Translations under genes and position numbers: made by a program | The notes under the pieces: model-generated | Database searches by the model: none | Told to the model about the DNA's origin: nothing | The model's input: the letters and a program-made list of their open reading frames with translations, nothing else | Assembly: GCF_029952445.1 (NCBI RefSeq) | Contig: NZ_JAQPPK010000008.1 | Location: 115,870-179,869, forward strand | Direction: 5' to 3' | DNA length: 64,000 nucleotides | Source of the DNA: Paenarthrobacter nitroguajacolicus | GTDB taxonomy: Bacteria > Actinomycetota > Actinomycetes > Actinomycetales > Micrococcaceae | In this document: piece after piece, positions 54,567 to 63,878 of the stretch | How positions within the stretch are numbered: position 1 is the stretch's first letter | Layout of the letters: every line of letters starts with the position of its first letter

Positions 54567-55139
54567 ATGACTTCCTCGCCTGACACCTCAGCTGCCCGCG
54601 CCCGCCTTCTTGAACTCATCAAAGAGCTGGCGGTGGTCCGCGGCAAGGTGATCCTTTCCAGCGGCAAGGAAGCGGACTACTACATCGACCTCCGCCGCAT
54701 CACCCTGCACCACGAAGCCTCCAAGCTGGTGGGCCAGGTCATGCTCGCAATGATCGACGACGCCGGTGTCCAGGTTGAGTGCGCGGGCGGTCTCACCATG
54801 GGTGCCGACCCCGTCGGTACCGCTGTGATGCACGCAGCTGCCGACGCCGGCCGTGCAGTGGACGCCTTCGTCGTCCGCAAGGCCCAGAAGTCCTACGGCA
54901 TGGGCCGCCAGGTGGAAGGTCCTTCAGTGGAAGGCCGAAACGTAGTGGTCCTCGAGGACACGTCCACCACCGGCGGGTCCGCGCTGACCGCCGTCGAAGG
55001 TGTCCGTAAGGCGGGCGGCAATGTGGTGGCCGTCGCTGTGATCGTGGACCGCAACACCGGTGCCAAAGAGAAGATCGAAGCCGAAACCGGCGTTCCCTAC
55101 CTCTTCGCTTTCGGTAAGGATGAGCTGGGCCTCGACTAA
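54567..55139 (+). CDS. pyrE: Orotate phosphoribosyltransferase
   Basis: A 190-residue type I PRTase: KVILSSGKEADYYIDLRRIT (residues 27-46), the catalytic-loop lysine region VRKAQKSYGMGRQVEG and the PRPP motif NVVVLEDTSTTGGSAL. It joins orotate to PRPP in pyrimidine synthesis. It stands outside any pyr operon here. Just upstream (54519-54556) are three imperfect copies of GCACACTAA. Confidence 0.94.
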   Translation: MTSSPDTSAARARLLELIKELAVVRGKVILSSGKEADYYIDLRRITLHHEASKLVGQVMLAMIDDAGVQVECAGGLTMGADPVGTAVMHAAADAGRAVDAFVVRKAQKSYGMGRQVEGPSVEGRNVVVLEDTSTTGGSALTAVEGVRKAGGNVVAVAVIVDRNTGAKEKIEAETGVPYLFAFGKDELGLD

Positions 55140-55177
55140 GCCGGGCAGCACTCCCGACCATTGATGGTCCGGGGTTA

Positions 55178-55196
55178 ACGTACTACAGTAGTACGT
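55178..55196. promoter_or_regulatory. Perfect palindrome upstream of the toxin-antitoxin pair
   Basis: ACGTACTAC-A-GTAGTACGT is a 9-bp inverted repeat with one central base, 26 bp before the antitoxin start. It is the likely autoregulatory operator of the antitoxin/toxin complex. Confidence 0.7.
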
Positions 55197-55222
55197 ATCG
55201 GCCGTCCCGGAGGGAGCCTCCC

Positions 55223-55510
55223 ATGAGGGTAAAGAACAGCGTCACCAGCCGGGAGTTTAACCACTCGTCCAGCGAGATCCTCCGCCAAGCCCGCGAGGGC
55301 GACGTGATTCCGGTGACCTACGGACGTGACGGAGACGTGGTGGCGTATGTCGTTCCGGCTTCCACCTTGAGAAATCGTGACGAGGTAGAAGCTGTCCATC
55401 GAGCTGTTACCGAGCACAGTCCTTCAGCGAGGGACGTGGTGATGGAATCGACGGTGACGTTCAATTCCGAGCACACCCTCAACGAGATGCGGGAGGGTGA
55501 GCGTTACTGA
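55223..55510 (+). CDS. Antitoxin of the Phd/YefM type
   Basis: A 95-residue protein. The N-terminal half (TSREFNHSSSEILRQAREGDVIPVTYGRDGDVVAYVVP abridged) is the Phd/YefM DNA-binding fold; the acidic C-terminal half should wrap the toxin. It precedes a PIN-domain toxin, with the stop and start sharing one base (TGATG). The palindrome at 55178-55196 suggests autorepression. Confidence 0.85.
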   Translation: MRVKNSVTSREFNHSSSEILRQAREGDVIPVTYGRDGDVVAYVVPASTLRNRDEVEAVHRAVTEHSPSARDVVMESTVTFNSEHTLNEMREGERY

Positions 55511-55941
55511 TGCCGATCTTCAGTGCCGGCTGCTATCTGGACACGTCTTCACTGATCCGGCTTCTGACCCCGCAGCATCCTTCCCGTCAGGCGCTTGTGG
55601 ATTATCTTGATCGGGAAGCCCTCTGGAACCAGCTGTGCACGAGCAAACTGACGCAGTTGGAAGCGACCCGGGTGGCAGTGAGGGACAGCAACCAGAACCT
55701 GGCCTCACAAGTGGATCTCTTTCTGAAGCAGATAACAGTGATGCCTATCTCGGACGATGTACTTGCGCGGGCCATGGAAATTCCGTTCCACGTTAAGTCC
55801 CTTGACGCCATTCACGTTGCTTCGGCAGCCGCCGCAACAGTAGTCATGACGTCCGACAAGAACATGGCAGACGTCCTGAACAAGCTCCAACAGCACGCGG
55901 AATTCTCAGGCCTGTACCGCTTTCGGGACATTGTCGGCTAG
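55510..55941 (+). CDS. vapC: PIN-domain ribonuclease toxin (VapC family)
   Basis: A 143-residue PIN domain with the four acidic metal ligands: Asp11 (CYLDTSSLI), Glu51 (LTQLEATR), Asp99 (SLDAIHVA) and Asp117 (VMTSDKNMA). All are intact, so it should be an active RNase, neutralised by the upstream antitoxin. The pair is translationally coupled. The RNA target cannot be predicted. Confidence 0.9.
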   Translation: MPIFSAGCYLDTSSLIRLLTPQHPSRQALVDYLDREALWNQLCTSKLTQLEATRVAVRDSNQNLASQVDLFLKQITVMPISDDVLARAMEIPFHVKSLDAIHVASAAAATVVMTSDKNMADVLNKLQQHAEFSGLYRFRDIVG

Positions 55942-56024
55942 CTGCGAGAGCGCATCTTAAGGGCTTTGGCTGTGCGCAAACTGCGGGGATGTAAGGCAGC
56001 GCCCGCGAAGCCTATGCTTGCTGC

Positions 56025-57164
56025 GTGGACGTTCAAGTAGGGAAGCTCCCGGCGCCGCCGGAGGTGACTGGGAACCCTCCGGCGCCGGTGACTACTGAAC
56101 CGGTAACTCCGGAGCCGGACAAGGCCGGGGATCCGGGCTCCTGGGCCCGGATCCTGCCTTATGCTGCCCGGCTCAAGAAAACATCCCGCCGTAATTTCCT
56201 CACCTATGCCGGCATTTCCGCAGCGCTCGCAGGGGATATGCTCTTCACCCGGCGGGTCCAGGCCGAGCGCCGGGCCACCAAGATCCTGCGGGTCCCGGAT
56301 CCGTACTCGGACCTGTACTTTCCCAAAGCCAGCTGGATCCTCTTCCCCGGCTACAAAACCAGCTGGGAAGAAGCCCAGTGGATCCTCAACTCACTGCGTC
56401 CTGCCCTGCACCAACGCGGCCGCCTTGCCGCCGTCGGGTATTCCAACCTGGGCCTGGACGTGGACGAGATCGTCCGCGAAATCATCCTGCACGTCCGCGA
56501 GCTGGGACTGGAGAAGCTGTATTTCTACGGCCACAGTTTCGGCGGAATGCTCGCCACGCAGGTCGCTGCACGCCTGTTGGAACTCCACGGCGTGGAGACT
56601 CAGGTGATTGTCCTGGACTCGAGCCCGTTCAGTCGTGCGGATGTCCTTGACCAGAGCTGGTTCGACGGCGTGGTGTTCCTTTACGAGAATGGTTTCCGTA
56701 TTCCGTCGGTGCTTCGCGGCGGTTATGAACTGGGGGAGCGCGTTGTCCACAAGGACGAGCGCACCTGGCGGCAGATCCTGGACCAAACCCTGGAGCAGCT
56801 TTCGCCCATTGCCCCGTCGAGTGTGCTGATCCAGACGGAGTCGGCCTACATCTACCACTTCGACGGGCTGCGGTTCATGGGCAAGATTGGCGGGGCGAAG
56901 ATGGCCTTTATGGGCAACCCGCAAGATGGCACCGTGGACTACGAATCGGCGCGGGCAGGATGGAGCAAGGTTTTCGGAGACAACATGGCTCTGCCTACCC
57001 TCAGCACGGAAGGCGCCAGGCCCGCGCACGCGAGTCCCCAATGGAACGCCAGCGTGTACCGGCCGTTGCTGGAACGCGTCCAGGACGAACTGGCGCCCCT
57101 TCCACCGGAACCGGAGGAACCGGCGTACCGGGAGCCCAACGGCAGGGTCGTCAGGCCAGCCTAA
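56025..57164 (+). CDS. Tat-exported alpha/beta-hydrolase-like protein
   Basis: A 379-residue protein. An unusually long Pro/Glu-rich N-terminal segment (1-40) precedes the twin-arginine motif SRRNFLTYAGISAALAG (54-70). The body is an alpha/beta-hydrolase fold with the nucleophile elbow GHSFGGMLA and VIVLDSSPF. A Pro/Glu-rich tail ends it. The catalytic acid and His are not certain. GTG 56025 is used, as no ATG exists nearby. The substrate is unknown; it is likely an esterase or thioesterase-like enzyme outside the membrane. Confidence 0.75.
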   Translation: MDVQVGKLPAPPEVTGNPPAPVTTEPVTPEPDKAGDPGSWARILPYAARLKKTSRRNFLTYAGISAALAGDMLFTRRVQAERRATKILRVPDPYSDLYFPKASWILFPGYKTSWEEAQWILNSLRPALHQRGRLAAVGYSNLGLDVDEIVREIILHVRELGLEKLYFYGHSFGGMLATQVAARLLELHGVETQVIVLDSSPFSRADVLDQSWFDGVVFLYENGFRIPSVLRGGYELGERVVHKDERTWRQILDQTLEQLSPIAPSSVLIQTESAYIYHFDGLRFMGKIGGAKMAFMGNPQDGTVDYESARAGWSKVFGDNMALPTLSTEGARPAHASPQWNASVYRPLLERVQDELAPLPPEPEEPAYREPNGRVVRPA

Positions 57165-57180
57165 GCGTCACCGGCGCACT

Positions 57181-57912
57181 TCAGCGCAGCGCTTCAACCT
57201 CGACGGCGGTCAGGCCCGCCTCTCGCAGGAAGCCGCCGACGTCGCCGAACTCCCTTGAGAAACCAGCCAGGAAATGCCGCATCGCGGCCTCCGGGGATTG
57301 CAGGATCATCAGGTCCGCACTGAAATATTCGGCCGGGGTGGACGGGACGCTGAGGCGCCACGTTTCGGCCATGACCTCAAGGACGTCCGGCAGGTTGGCC
57401 GTGGTTGCCGCATAATCCGCCACTACCTCGTCATCCGTCCCGCCGGCGGCAAGGAGTCCGATCGCGGAGATCACTCCGGTCCTGTCCTTACCCAACGAAC
57501 AGTGCACCAGAGTGCGCTTGCCGCGTGCCACGGGTCGCAGGGCGTCGGCCACCCAGCCCGGACGGAGCCGGATCCAGCCCAAATACAGCTCCCCAAGATC
57601 CTCGGCAGTTTCCACGGCTTGGAGCGAACCGGCAATGGCGTTGGGGTCCAGCGGGTTGTTGATGAGTTCGACGGCGGGCGACGTTGCCGCGGCAGGTTCG
57701 CCGCCGCCGTCGTGAACCGTGTGGTCCTGAACCCCGCCGTCGTGAACCAACCACGGAACCAACGACCGCTCCAGGTCGCTGCGGAGGTCGACAATGGCCT
57801 GGATGCCGTGCTCCGCCAGGAAACCCGACGTCGCAGCGGCATCCAAACCGAACGGCTGGCTCCCCCTGAGGATCCGTCCTCCGGCGAGGGGACGCAGATT
57901 GAGCACAGCCAT
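57181..57912 (-). CDS. Tyrosine/serine phosphatase-like protein
   Basis: A 243-residue protein of the bacterial dual-specificity class, with the CX5R signature HCSLGKDRTG (Cys138, Arg144) and FLAEHGIQAIVDLRSD near the N-terminus. Residues 55-70 contain a small VHDGG repeat. It lies 12 bp downstream of the HAD phosphatase gene, and the two probably form one operon. The substrate (phosphoprotein or phosphoinositide-like) is not known. Confidence 0.88.
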   Translation of the reverse strand: MAVLNLRPLAGGRILRGSQPFGLDAAATSGFLAEHGIQAIVDLRSDLERSLVPWLVHDGGVQDHTVHDGGGEPAAATSPAVELINNPLDPNAIAGSLQAVETAEDLGELYLGWIRLRPGWVADALRPVARGKRTLVHCSLGKDRTGVISAIGLLAAGGTDDEVVADYAATTANLPDVLEVMAETWRLSVPSTPAEYFSADLMILQSPEAAMRHFLAGFSREFGDVGGFLREAGLTAVEVEALR

Positions 57913-57924
57913 GATTGTTCCTTC

Positions 57925-58755
57925 TTAGATCTGGCTCTTGAGGTCGGCCACTGAATTCAGGATCTGGTTGGGCCGGAACGGGAAGGACACAATTTCCTCG
58001 CGCTGCGTGATTCCGCTGAGCACCAGGACCGTGTGCAGGCCCGCTTCCATGCCGGCAACGATGTCCGTGTCCATGCGGTCACCGATCATCGCCGTGGTTT
58101 CGGAGTGGGCATCGATCTGGTTCATGGCGGAGCGGAACATCATGGGGTTCGGCTTGCCCACAATGTAGGGTTCGCGGCCCGTGGCCTTGGTGATCATGGC
58201 TGCGATGGCACCCGTGGCGGGCATGGGGCCGTCCTTGGAGGGGCCGGTAGCATCCGGGTTGGTGGCGATGAAGCGGGCGCCGGCCAGGATGTGGCGGACC
58301 GCCATGGTGATCGCTTCGAAGGAGTACGTGCGGGTTTCACCGAGCACCACGAAGTCCGGTTCGGTGTCCGTCAGGATGAACCCGGCCTCGTGGAGTGCGG
58401 TTGTCAGGCCGGCCTCGCCGATGGTGTAGGCGCGGTTGCCCGAATCCGAGGACTGCACCTGGTCCTTGAGGAACTGGGCCGTGGCCAGCGCGGAGGTCCA
58501 GATGTTCTCTTCCGGAACTTCCAGGCCGGACGCGCGGAGACGGGCCGCGAGGTCCCGGGGAGTGAAGATGGAGTTGTTGGTCAGCACCAGGAAGCGCTTG
58601 GACGTATCCACCCAGCGCTGAATGAGTTCCGCGGCGCCAGGGATCGCCTGGTTTTCGTGGACGAGGACGCCGTCCATGTCCGTGAGCCAGCATTCGATCT
58701 CGTGGCCGTTCCGGTAAACCGATGCGGACGGGTGGGGCGTGGTTTCTTCTGCCAT
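57925..58755 (-). CDS. HAD-superfamily class IIA hydrolase (NagD-like)
   Basis: A 276-residue phosphatase: motif I LTDMDGVLVHEN, motif II in VLTNNS, the class IIA cap, and motif III/IV in GKPNPMMF and MIGDRMDTDI. NagD-like enzymes dephosphorylate nucleotides or sugar phosphates. ATG 58755 has GGAGG six bases upstream on the coding strand; the frame to 58857 has no ribosome site. Confidence 0.9.
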   Translation of the reverse strand: MAEETTPHPSASVYRNGHEIECWLTDMDGVLVHENQAIPGAAELIQRWVDTSKRFLVLTNNSIFTPRDLAARLRASGLEVPEENIWTSALATAQFLKDQVQSSDSGNRAYTIGEAGLTTALHEAGFILTDTEPDFVVLGETRTYSFEAITMAVRHILAGARFIATNPDATGPSKDGPMPATGAIAAMITKATGREPYIVGKPNPMMFRSAMNQIDAHSETTAMIGDRMDTDIVAGMEAGLHTVLVLSGITQREEIVSFPFRPNQILNSVADLKSQI

Positions 58756-59060
58756 ATTTGCCTCCGGCTGGGGTTGTTCATGCACTGCGTCCCAGTCTTT
58801 CATCATTCGGGGCGCTGGACATCCCGGGATTGCACATATGTGGGTAGTTCTGCCCATGTGGATAACGGTTTTGACTTGTACGCTCAGTAGCGGTCTGCAC
58901 TACGCTTGTGGCGGCGTGGTAGAGGCCAGCACCGTGGGTCGGGGGATCGACACGGTGGGTATCACGTCGTCCCGCTTCAGCAGGTCCCTCGTTCCGGATC
59001 GACCACCGGGTGTGTCCGCAGGGATGTCCCGGTGCCCACAGCACGTGAAAGGGCCTTGTC
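58756..59060. other. Intergenic region between divergent genes
   Basis: These 305 bases contain the palindrome CACATATGTG (58833-58842) and a weak rightward promoter candidate, TTGTAC (58876-58881) with TACGCT (58901-58906) at a long 19-bp spacing. No gene or RNA is recognised. Confidence 0.4.
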
Positions 59061-60293
59061 ATGAGCAACAACAACGGCGTACCGCAGCCTCCCTATAACC
59101 CGGACGGCGTGCCGCAGCCGCGCTATGACACCGGCAAGGACCAGTACCGCCAGTACCAGACGGGGCAGACGCAACCCATGTACCAGCCGGAGGCCCAGCA
59201 GGGGGACCCGGGCTACCCGGGCCAGCCGCAGCAAGGTCGGCCGCAGGACGCGCCGACGCAGGCTTTCCCTGCCCAGCGGAACCCCACGCAGGCTTTCCCC
59301 GCGCAGCCCCTCAACCACCCCGAGGGCGAGTTCGCCGAAACCGTCCATCGCTATCCGCAAGCGCAGCAGGGCCAGCCGGGCTACCCCGGCCAGCCGGGCT
59401 ACCCGGGCCAGCCCGCCGGGCCCGGCCAGAACCCGGGCGACCACAACAAGAAGTCCCTGTTCCTCATCCTCGGTGGTGTCGCCGTCGTCGTGGTTATTGC
59501 GCTGGTTGTGGCGTTCACCTGGCTTATTCCGTCGATGACCAAGCCGACGGCCGTGGAGTCCCCATCGCCGTCGGTGACGTCCTCGGACGAGGCGTCGGAC
59601 GCGGCCGCTGAGCCTTCGGCAGAGGCGGAGCCGTCGGGTGGGTCCTCGGCCTCCACCGACATCCCGGCGGGCGCGATCCCGCTGCCGGCTGGCTGGGAGG
59701 ACGTGGCCGGGCCCAGCAACGTTCCGGCGGACGGCGATCCTCTGTTCAGCAAGTGGGTCACAGGCGAGTCGTCCTTCCAGTACCTGGCCGAATGGACCCA
59801 CGACGAGTCGTTCGGCATCACCAAGGACCCCACCACGGGCGAAGAGATCCAGAAGAAAGCCCAAGGCACGGTGGAGACCGACGGCGACGGCATCGCCTTG
59901 GCCTACGCCTTCTTCGCGGAGTCCGAGGAAGGCAAGTTCGGCAAGGACCCGGCGGAGATCAAGAAAGCCCTGGAGGACATCGAGGCCAGGTACAAGGGCA
60001 TGACCGCCACTGACCTTCCCCAGAACCTGGTGGGCCACAAGTGCGCCTCCAACTTCAAGACCAGCATGCCGGAGATCCGCGAGTTCCGTCGTGGCGCCGC
60101 CGTGGTCATCCAATTCACCTGCACCAACGCCCGTGGGGAAGCCATTCAGGCCGTGAACCTCTTCTCGGTGACGCCGTGGGGCACGCCCCAGATGCTTGGT
60201 CTCAGCGGGCACAAGGAGTACTGGGACGCCCATCCGGGACTCTTTGAGCAGTTGGCCAACTCGTACCGCATCAACAAGTGGAAGTTGGGCTAG
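59061..60293 (+). CDS. Proline/glutamine-rich single-pass membrane protein of unknown function
   Basis: A 410-residue protein. Residues 1-132 are a cytoplasmic Pro/Gln/Gly/Tyr-rich region with repeated QPGYPG and TQAFPAQ units; 135-157 is a membrane helix (FLILGGVAVVVVIALVVAF); an acidic Ser/Ala spacer and an extracellular domain (about 205-410) follow. Similar architectures are common in actinobacterial cell-envelope proteins. No enzymatic motif is visible. Confidence 0.8.
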   Translation: MSNNNGVPQPPYNPDGVPQPRYDTGKDQYRQYQTGQTQPMYQPEAQQGDPGYPGQPQQGRPQDAPTQAFPAQRNPTQAFPAQPLNHPEGEFAETVHRYPQAQQGQPGYPGQPGYPGQPAGPGQNPGDHNKKSLFLILGGVAVVVVIALVVAFTWLIPSMTKPTAVESPSPSVTSSDEASDAAAEPSAEAEPSGGSSASTDIPAGAIPLPAGWEDVAGPSNVPADGDPLFSKWVTGESSFQYLAEWTHDESFGITKDPTTGEEIQKKAQGTVETDGDGIALAYAFFAESEEGKFGKDPAEIKKALEDIEARYKGMTATDLPQNLVGHKCASNFKTSMPEIREFRRGAAVVIQFTCTNARGEAIQAVNLFSVTPWGTPQMLGLSGHKEYWDAHPGLFEQLANSYRINKWKLG

Positions 60294-60339
60294 GCCCAGC
60301 GGGCCCAAACCGCCAAGTGGGCGGGGCTAGAGTTGAGGG

Positions 60340-61038
60340 GTGACTGACCTTCCCCCCGATTCACCCCTGCCCACGCCTGCCGTCTCCCCGGAGAAGACCC
60401 TCACGGATGGCGAGGTCGAGGCGAAACCCGAGGTCGGCGTCGGACCTTGGGAAGGCGAGTGGCCGGTTGGCGAGCACTGGGATCCGGATCTGTTGAGGGA
60501 TGGTGACCGCCGCAACGTGGTGGACCAGTACCGGTACTGGAAGCACGAATCGATCGTCGCGGACCTGGACTCCAAGCGGCACGAATTCCACATTGCCATT
60601 GAGAACTGGCAGCACGACCTCAACATCGGCACCGTGGTGCGGACGGCCAACGCTTTCCTCGCCAAAGAGGTCCACATCATCGGACGACGCCGGTGGAACC
60701 GTCGCGGAGCCATGGTCACCGACCGCTACCAGCACGTCCGCCACCACCCCACCGTTGAGGACTTCGTCCGATGGGCGCAGGAGGAGGGGTTGGCTGTGAT
60801 CGGCATCGACATCTTCCCGGATTCCGTTCCGCTGGAGACCTACGACCTCCCGAAAAAGTGCGTCCTGGTGTTCGGGCAGGAGGGCCCGGGCCTCACGCCC
60901 GAGGTGCACGATGCCGCCGTCGCAACCCTGTCCATTGAGCAGTTCGGATCCACCCGGTCCATGAACGCAGCCTCCGCGGCAGCGATCGCCATGCACGCCT
61001 GGGTGCGCCGGCACGTGTTCCAGCAGCCGGTCAGCTAG
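60340..61038 (+). CDS. TrmH/SpoU-family RNA methyltransferase
   Basis: A 232-residue SPOUT methyltransferase, with the RNA-contact motif NIGTVVRTANAF, VFGQEGPGL and the knot motif STRSMNAASAAAIAMHAW. A 45-residue acidic/proline-rich lead precedes it. GTG 60340 is the only plausible start. It 2-prime-O-methylates ribose in tRNA or rRNA; the target cannot be assigned. Confidence 0.9.
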   Translation: MTDLPPDSPLPTPAVSPEKTLTDGEVEAKPEVGVGPWEGEWPVGEHWDPDLLRDGDRRNVVDQYRYWKHESIVADLDSKRHEFHIAIENWQHDLNIGTVVRTANAFLAKEVHIIGRRRWNRRGAMVTDRYQHVRHHPTVEDFVRWAQEEGLAVIGIDIFPDSVPLETYDLPKKCVLVFGQEGPGLTPEVHDAAVATLSIEQFGSTRSMNAASAAAIAMHAWVRRHVFQQPVS

Positions 61039-61050
61039 GCGAGGAGCCGC

Positions 61051-61107
61051 CGAGTTGGCATTTGATGACAATCCCGGGGCTCCGGATTGTCATCAAATGC
61101 CAAGTCG
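61051..61107. repeat. Left copy of a duplicated intergenic palindrome
   Basis: TTGGCATTTGATGACAATCC (61055-61074) and its exact complement (61084-61103) flank a loop ending GGCTCC. The same arms occur at 62126-62174. It lies between the methyltransferase stop and the DUF559-like gene. Confidence 0.9.
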
Positions 61108-61175
61108 ACGCGGGATCGGTGGGCTGGGCTGTGGATAACGCCTCCGCGTGTAAGCCGGACAAGCCAAAATGGGGC

Positions 61176-62108
61176 ATGCGCAGGAAAGAACTTCCGGAAC
61201 ACCTGACAACTGGCTCGTTCTCTGTGCGTGCGTCGGACAAGGCCGGAGTGCCCCGGTCCCGGACCCGTGCCAAGGACTTGGTGCTGGTGTCGCGTGGGAT
61301 CAGGGTCCCGGCTGCGTCCGGTGCATCCGGGGCTGCCGCGCTGCGGGCCTACACGGACTTGGACGACTCCTCCATTTTGGTCTCCTTCACAGCTGCGCGT
61401 CTCTGGGGGATCCCTTTGCCAGGCGCGCGCTCAGGGGACTGGCGCATCCACATTGCCCGACGTCCGGGGTTCAGTTTTCCCCGCAGGGTCAATGTTGTTG
61501 GTCACCTCCTGACGCTTCTTCCCGACGAGACCGAGGATTACGACGACGTCAGGGTCACCTCACCGGCGCGGACGTGGCTGGACTTGGCCACCGTGCTGAG
61601 TCTGGAAGACCTGGTTGCTGCGGGCGATCACCTGGTGTGTTCCCACGGCCCTGGGTTTCCTGTTCCCAAGGAGCCGGTGTGCAGCATGGACGATTTGGCG
61701 GAGATGGTGGATCGCTATCCGGGCAAGCGGGGAGTGAGAACCGCGCGGGAAGCCCTGCAACTCATCAGGGTGGGGGCTGACTCGGCGCCGGAGAGCATGA
61801 TGCGGATGGCCTTGATCAAGGCCGGCTTGCCGGAACCGGTACTCAACCACGTCGTCCGCGATGCCCGTGGCCAGGCCGTGCTGTGGCCGGACGGAGCTTA
61901 CCTCAAGTGGAAAGTCTCCCTCCAGTACGACGGTGCACACCATGGAGGCGGGGAACAGCATCTGAGGGACATCGAACGGCAGGAAAGGTCCCTGGCCCAT
62001 GGCTGGCTTGAAGTCCGGGTCTCCAAGCACGACCTCCAAGGTGAGCGGCCCGCCGTCGTACATAAAGTCCGCCGGGCGCTCCAAAGCCGCGGCTGGCGCG
62101 TGAGGTGA
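61176..62108 (+). CDS. DUF559/Vsr-like nuclease-fold protein with AbiEi-like N-terminal part
   Basis: A 310-residue protein. The N-terminal third resembles the helix-turn-helix region of AbiEi-type antitoxins (SRTRAKDLVLVSRGIRVPAAS, LVSFTAARLWGIPLP). The C-terminal 100 residues look like a Vsr-type PD-(D/E)XK fold (VSLQYDGAHHGGGEQHLRDI, RSLAHGWLEVRVSKHDL); the usual Glu before YDG is Gln. No partner toxin adjoins it. Two copies of one palindrome bracket the gene. ATG 61176 has no clear ribosome site. Function unknown; defence or selfish roles are possible. Confidence 0.75.
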   Translation: MRRKELPEHLTTGSFSVRASDKAGVPRSRTRAKDLVLVSRGIRVPAASGASGAAALRAYTDLDDSSILVSFTAARLWGIPLPGARSGDWRIHIARRPGFSFPRRVNVVGHLLTLLPDETEDYDDVRVTSPARTWLDLATVLSLEDLVAAGDHLVCSHGPGFPVPKEPVCSMDDLAEMVDRYPGKRGVRTAREALQLIRVGADSAPESMMRMALIKAGLPEPVLNHVVRDARGQAVLWPDGAYLKWKVSLQYDGAHHGGGEQHLRDIERQERSLAHGWLEVRVSKHDLQGERPAVVHKVRRALQSRGWRVR

Positions 62109-62111
62109 GCG

Positions 62112-62191
62112 AATACTGCGCCGACTTGGCATTTGATGACAATCCTGCGGCTCCGGATTGTCATCAAATGCCAACTCGGCGGAAGTATTAA
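62112..62191. repeat. Right copy of the duplicated palindrome
   Basis: Arms TTGGCATTTGATGACAATCC (62126-62145) and complement (62155-62174) are identical to the left copy; the loop also ends GGCTCC. The stem extends outward with GCCGA/TCGGC and AATACT/AGTATT. It begins 4 bp after the DUF559-like stop and may also terminate it. Confidence 0.9.
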
Positions 62192-62308
62192 GAACCCTCA
62201 GTGACCCGAAACACGGCCTCCCGGCGGATATCGCTAGGATGGGTGCTAGCCGTAAGCGGTCTACTCCAGGGTTACCCACCCACAGACGAATTCAGCATAG
62301 GAGTCACC

Positions 62309-63327
<1,019 letters not shown>

Positions 63328-63328
<1 letters not shown>

Positions 63329-63750
63329 TGTCCGACGAATTCCGGAAGAACCTGATGGGGCCGGAGCCTACGCTCCTGCCCGCCGAGAACGAGATCTACC
63401 AGCACCTGGCCCTGGGCAAGGAAGCGTTGGACCTCGTGGCCCAGAACCCCACATCGTCACTGCTGTGGGCCATCCTCGCTGAGGAAGCCTGGGCCGAGGG
63501 CCGGACCATCGAGTCCTACGCCTATGCCCGCGTTGGCTACCACCGCGGCCTGGATTCGCTGCGCCGCAACGGTTGGCGCGGCGTCGGACCCATCCCGTGG
63601 GAGCACGAGCCCAACCAGGGCTTCCTGCGTGCGCTCTACGCGCTGGGCCGGGCAGCTTCGGCCATCGGCGAGGCTGAGGAGCCGGAGCGGATCGAGAAGT
63701 TCCTAAACGACTCGGACCCCAAGGCCAAGGCAGCACTCGAGGCCCGCTAA
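63328..63750 (+). CDS. DUF3151 family protein
   Basis: A 140-residue helical protein (PTLLPAENEIYQHLALGKEALDLVAQNPTSSLLWAILAEEA abridged, YAYARVGYHRGLDSLRRNGWRGVGPIPWEH abridged). It matches the actinobacterial DUF3151 family, commonly found beside the aldolase gene; its function is unknown. The start overlaps the fbaA stop (TAATG), so it is translationally coupled. Confidence 0.9.
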
Positions 63751-63767
63751 AACGCCAAACAATTAAC

Positions 63768-63804
63768 GACGGCGACCCTCACCGAAAAGGTGAGGGTCGC
63801 CGTC
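63768..63804 (+). terminator. Hairpin after fbaA-DUF3151
   Basis: GACGGCGACCCTCACC (63768-63783) pairs perfectly with 63789-63804 round GAAAA. No U-run follows, but the stem is strong and 17 bp past the stop. Confidence 0.7.
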
Positions 63805-63821
63805 GTCGTTAACCCGCCCAA

Positions 63822-63878
63822 CTAGGTGACAGCACGTGCTCTAATGAACCGTCAGTGGAGCGTTTGCTGTCATCTAGA
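63822..63878. repeat. Long imperfect palindrome near the window end
   Basis: CTAGGTGACAGCA (63822-63834) faces TGCTGTCATCTAG (63866-63878) with one mismatch, about 31 bases between. The rest of 63805-64000 holds nothing else I can identify. Confidence 0.6.

Noticed and set aside
61866..61950. Gln in LQYDGAHH as evidence that the DUF559-like protein is inactive
   Set aside because: I cannot tell from one sequence whether Gln is usual in this subfamily.
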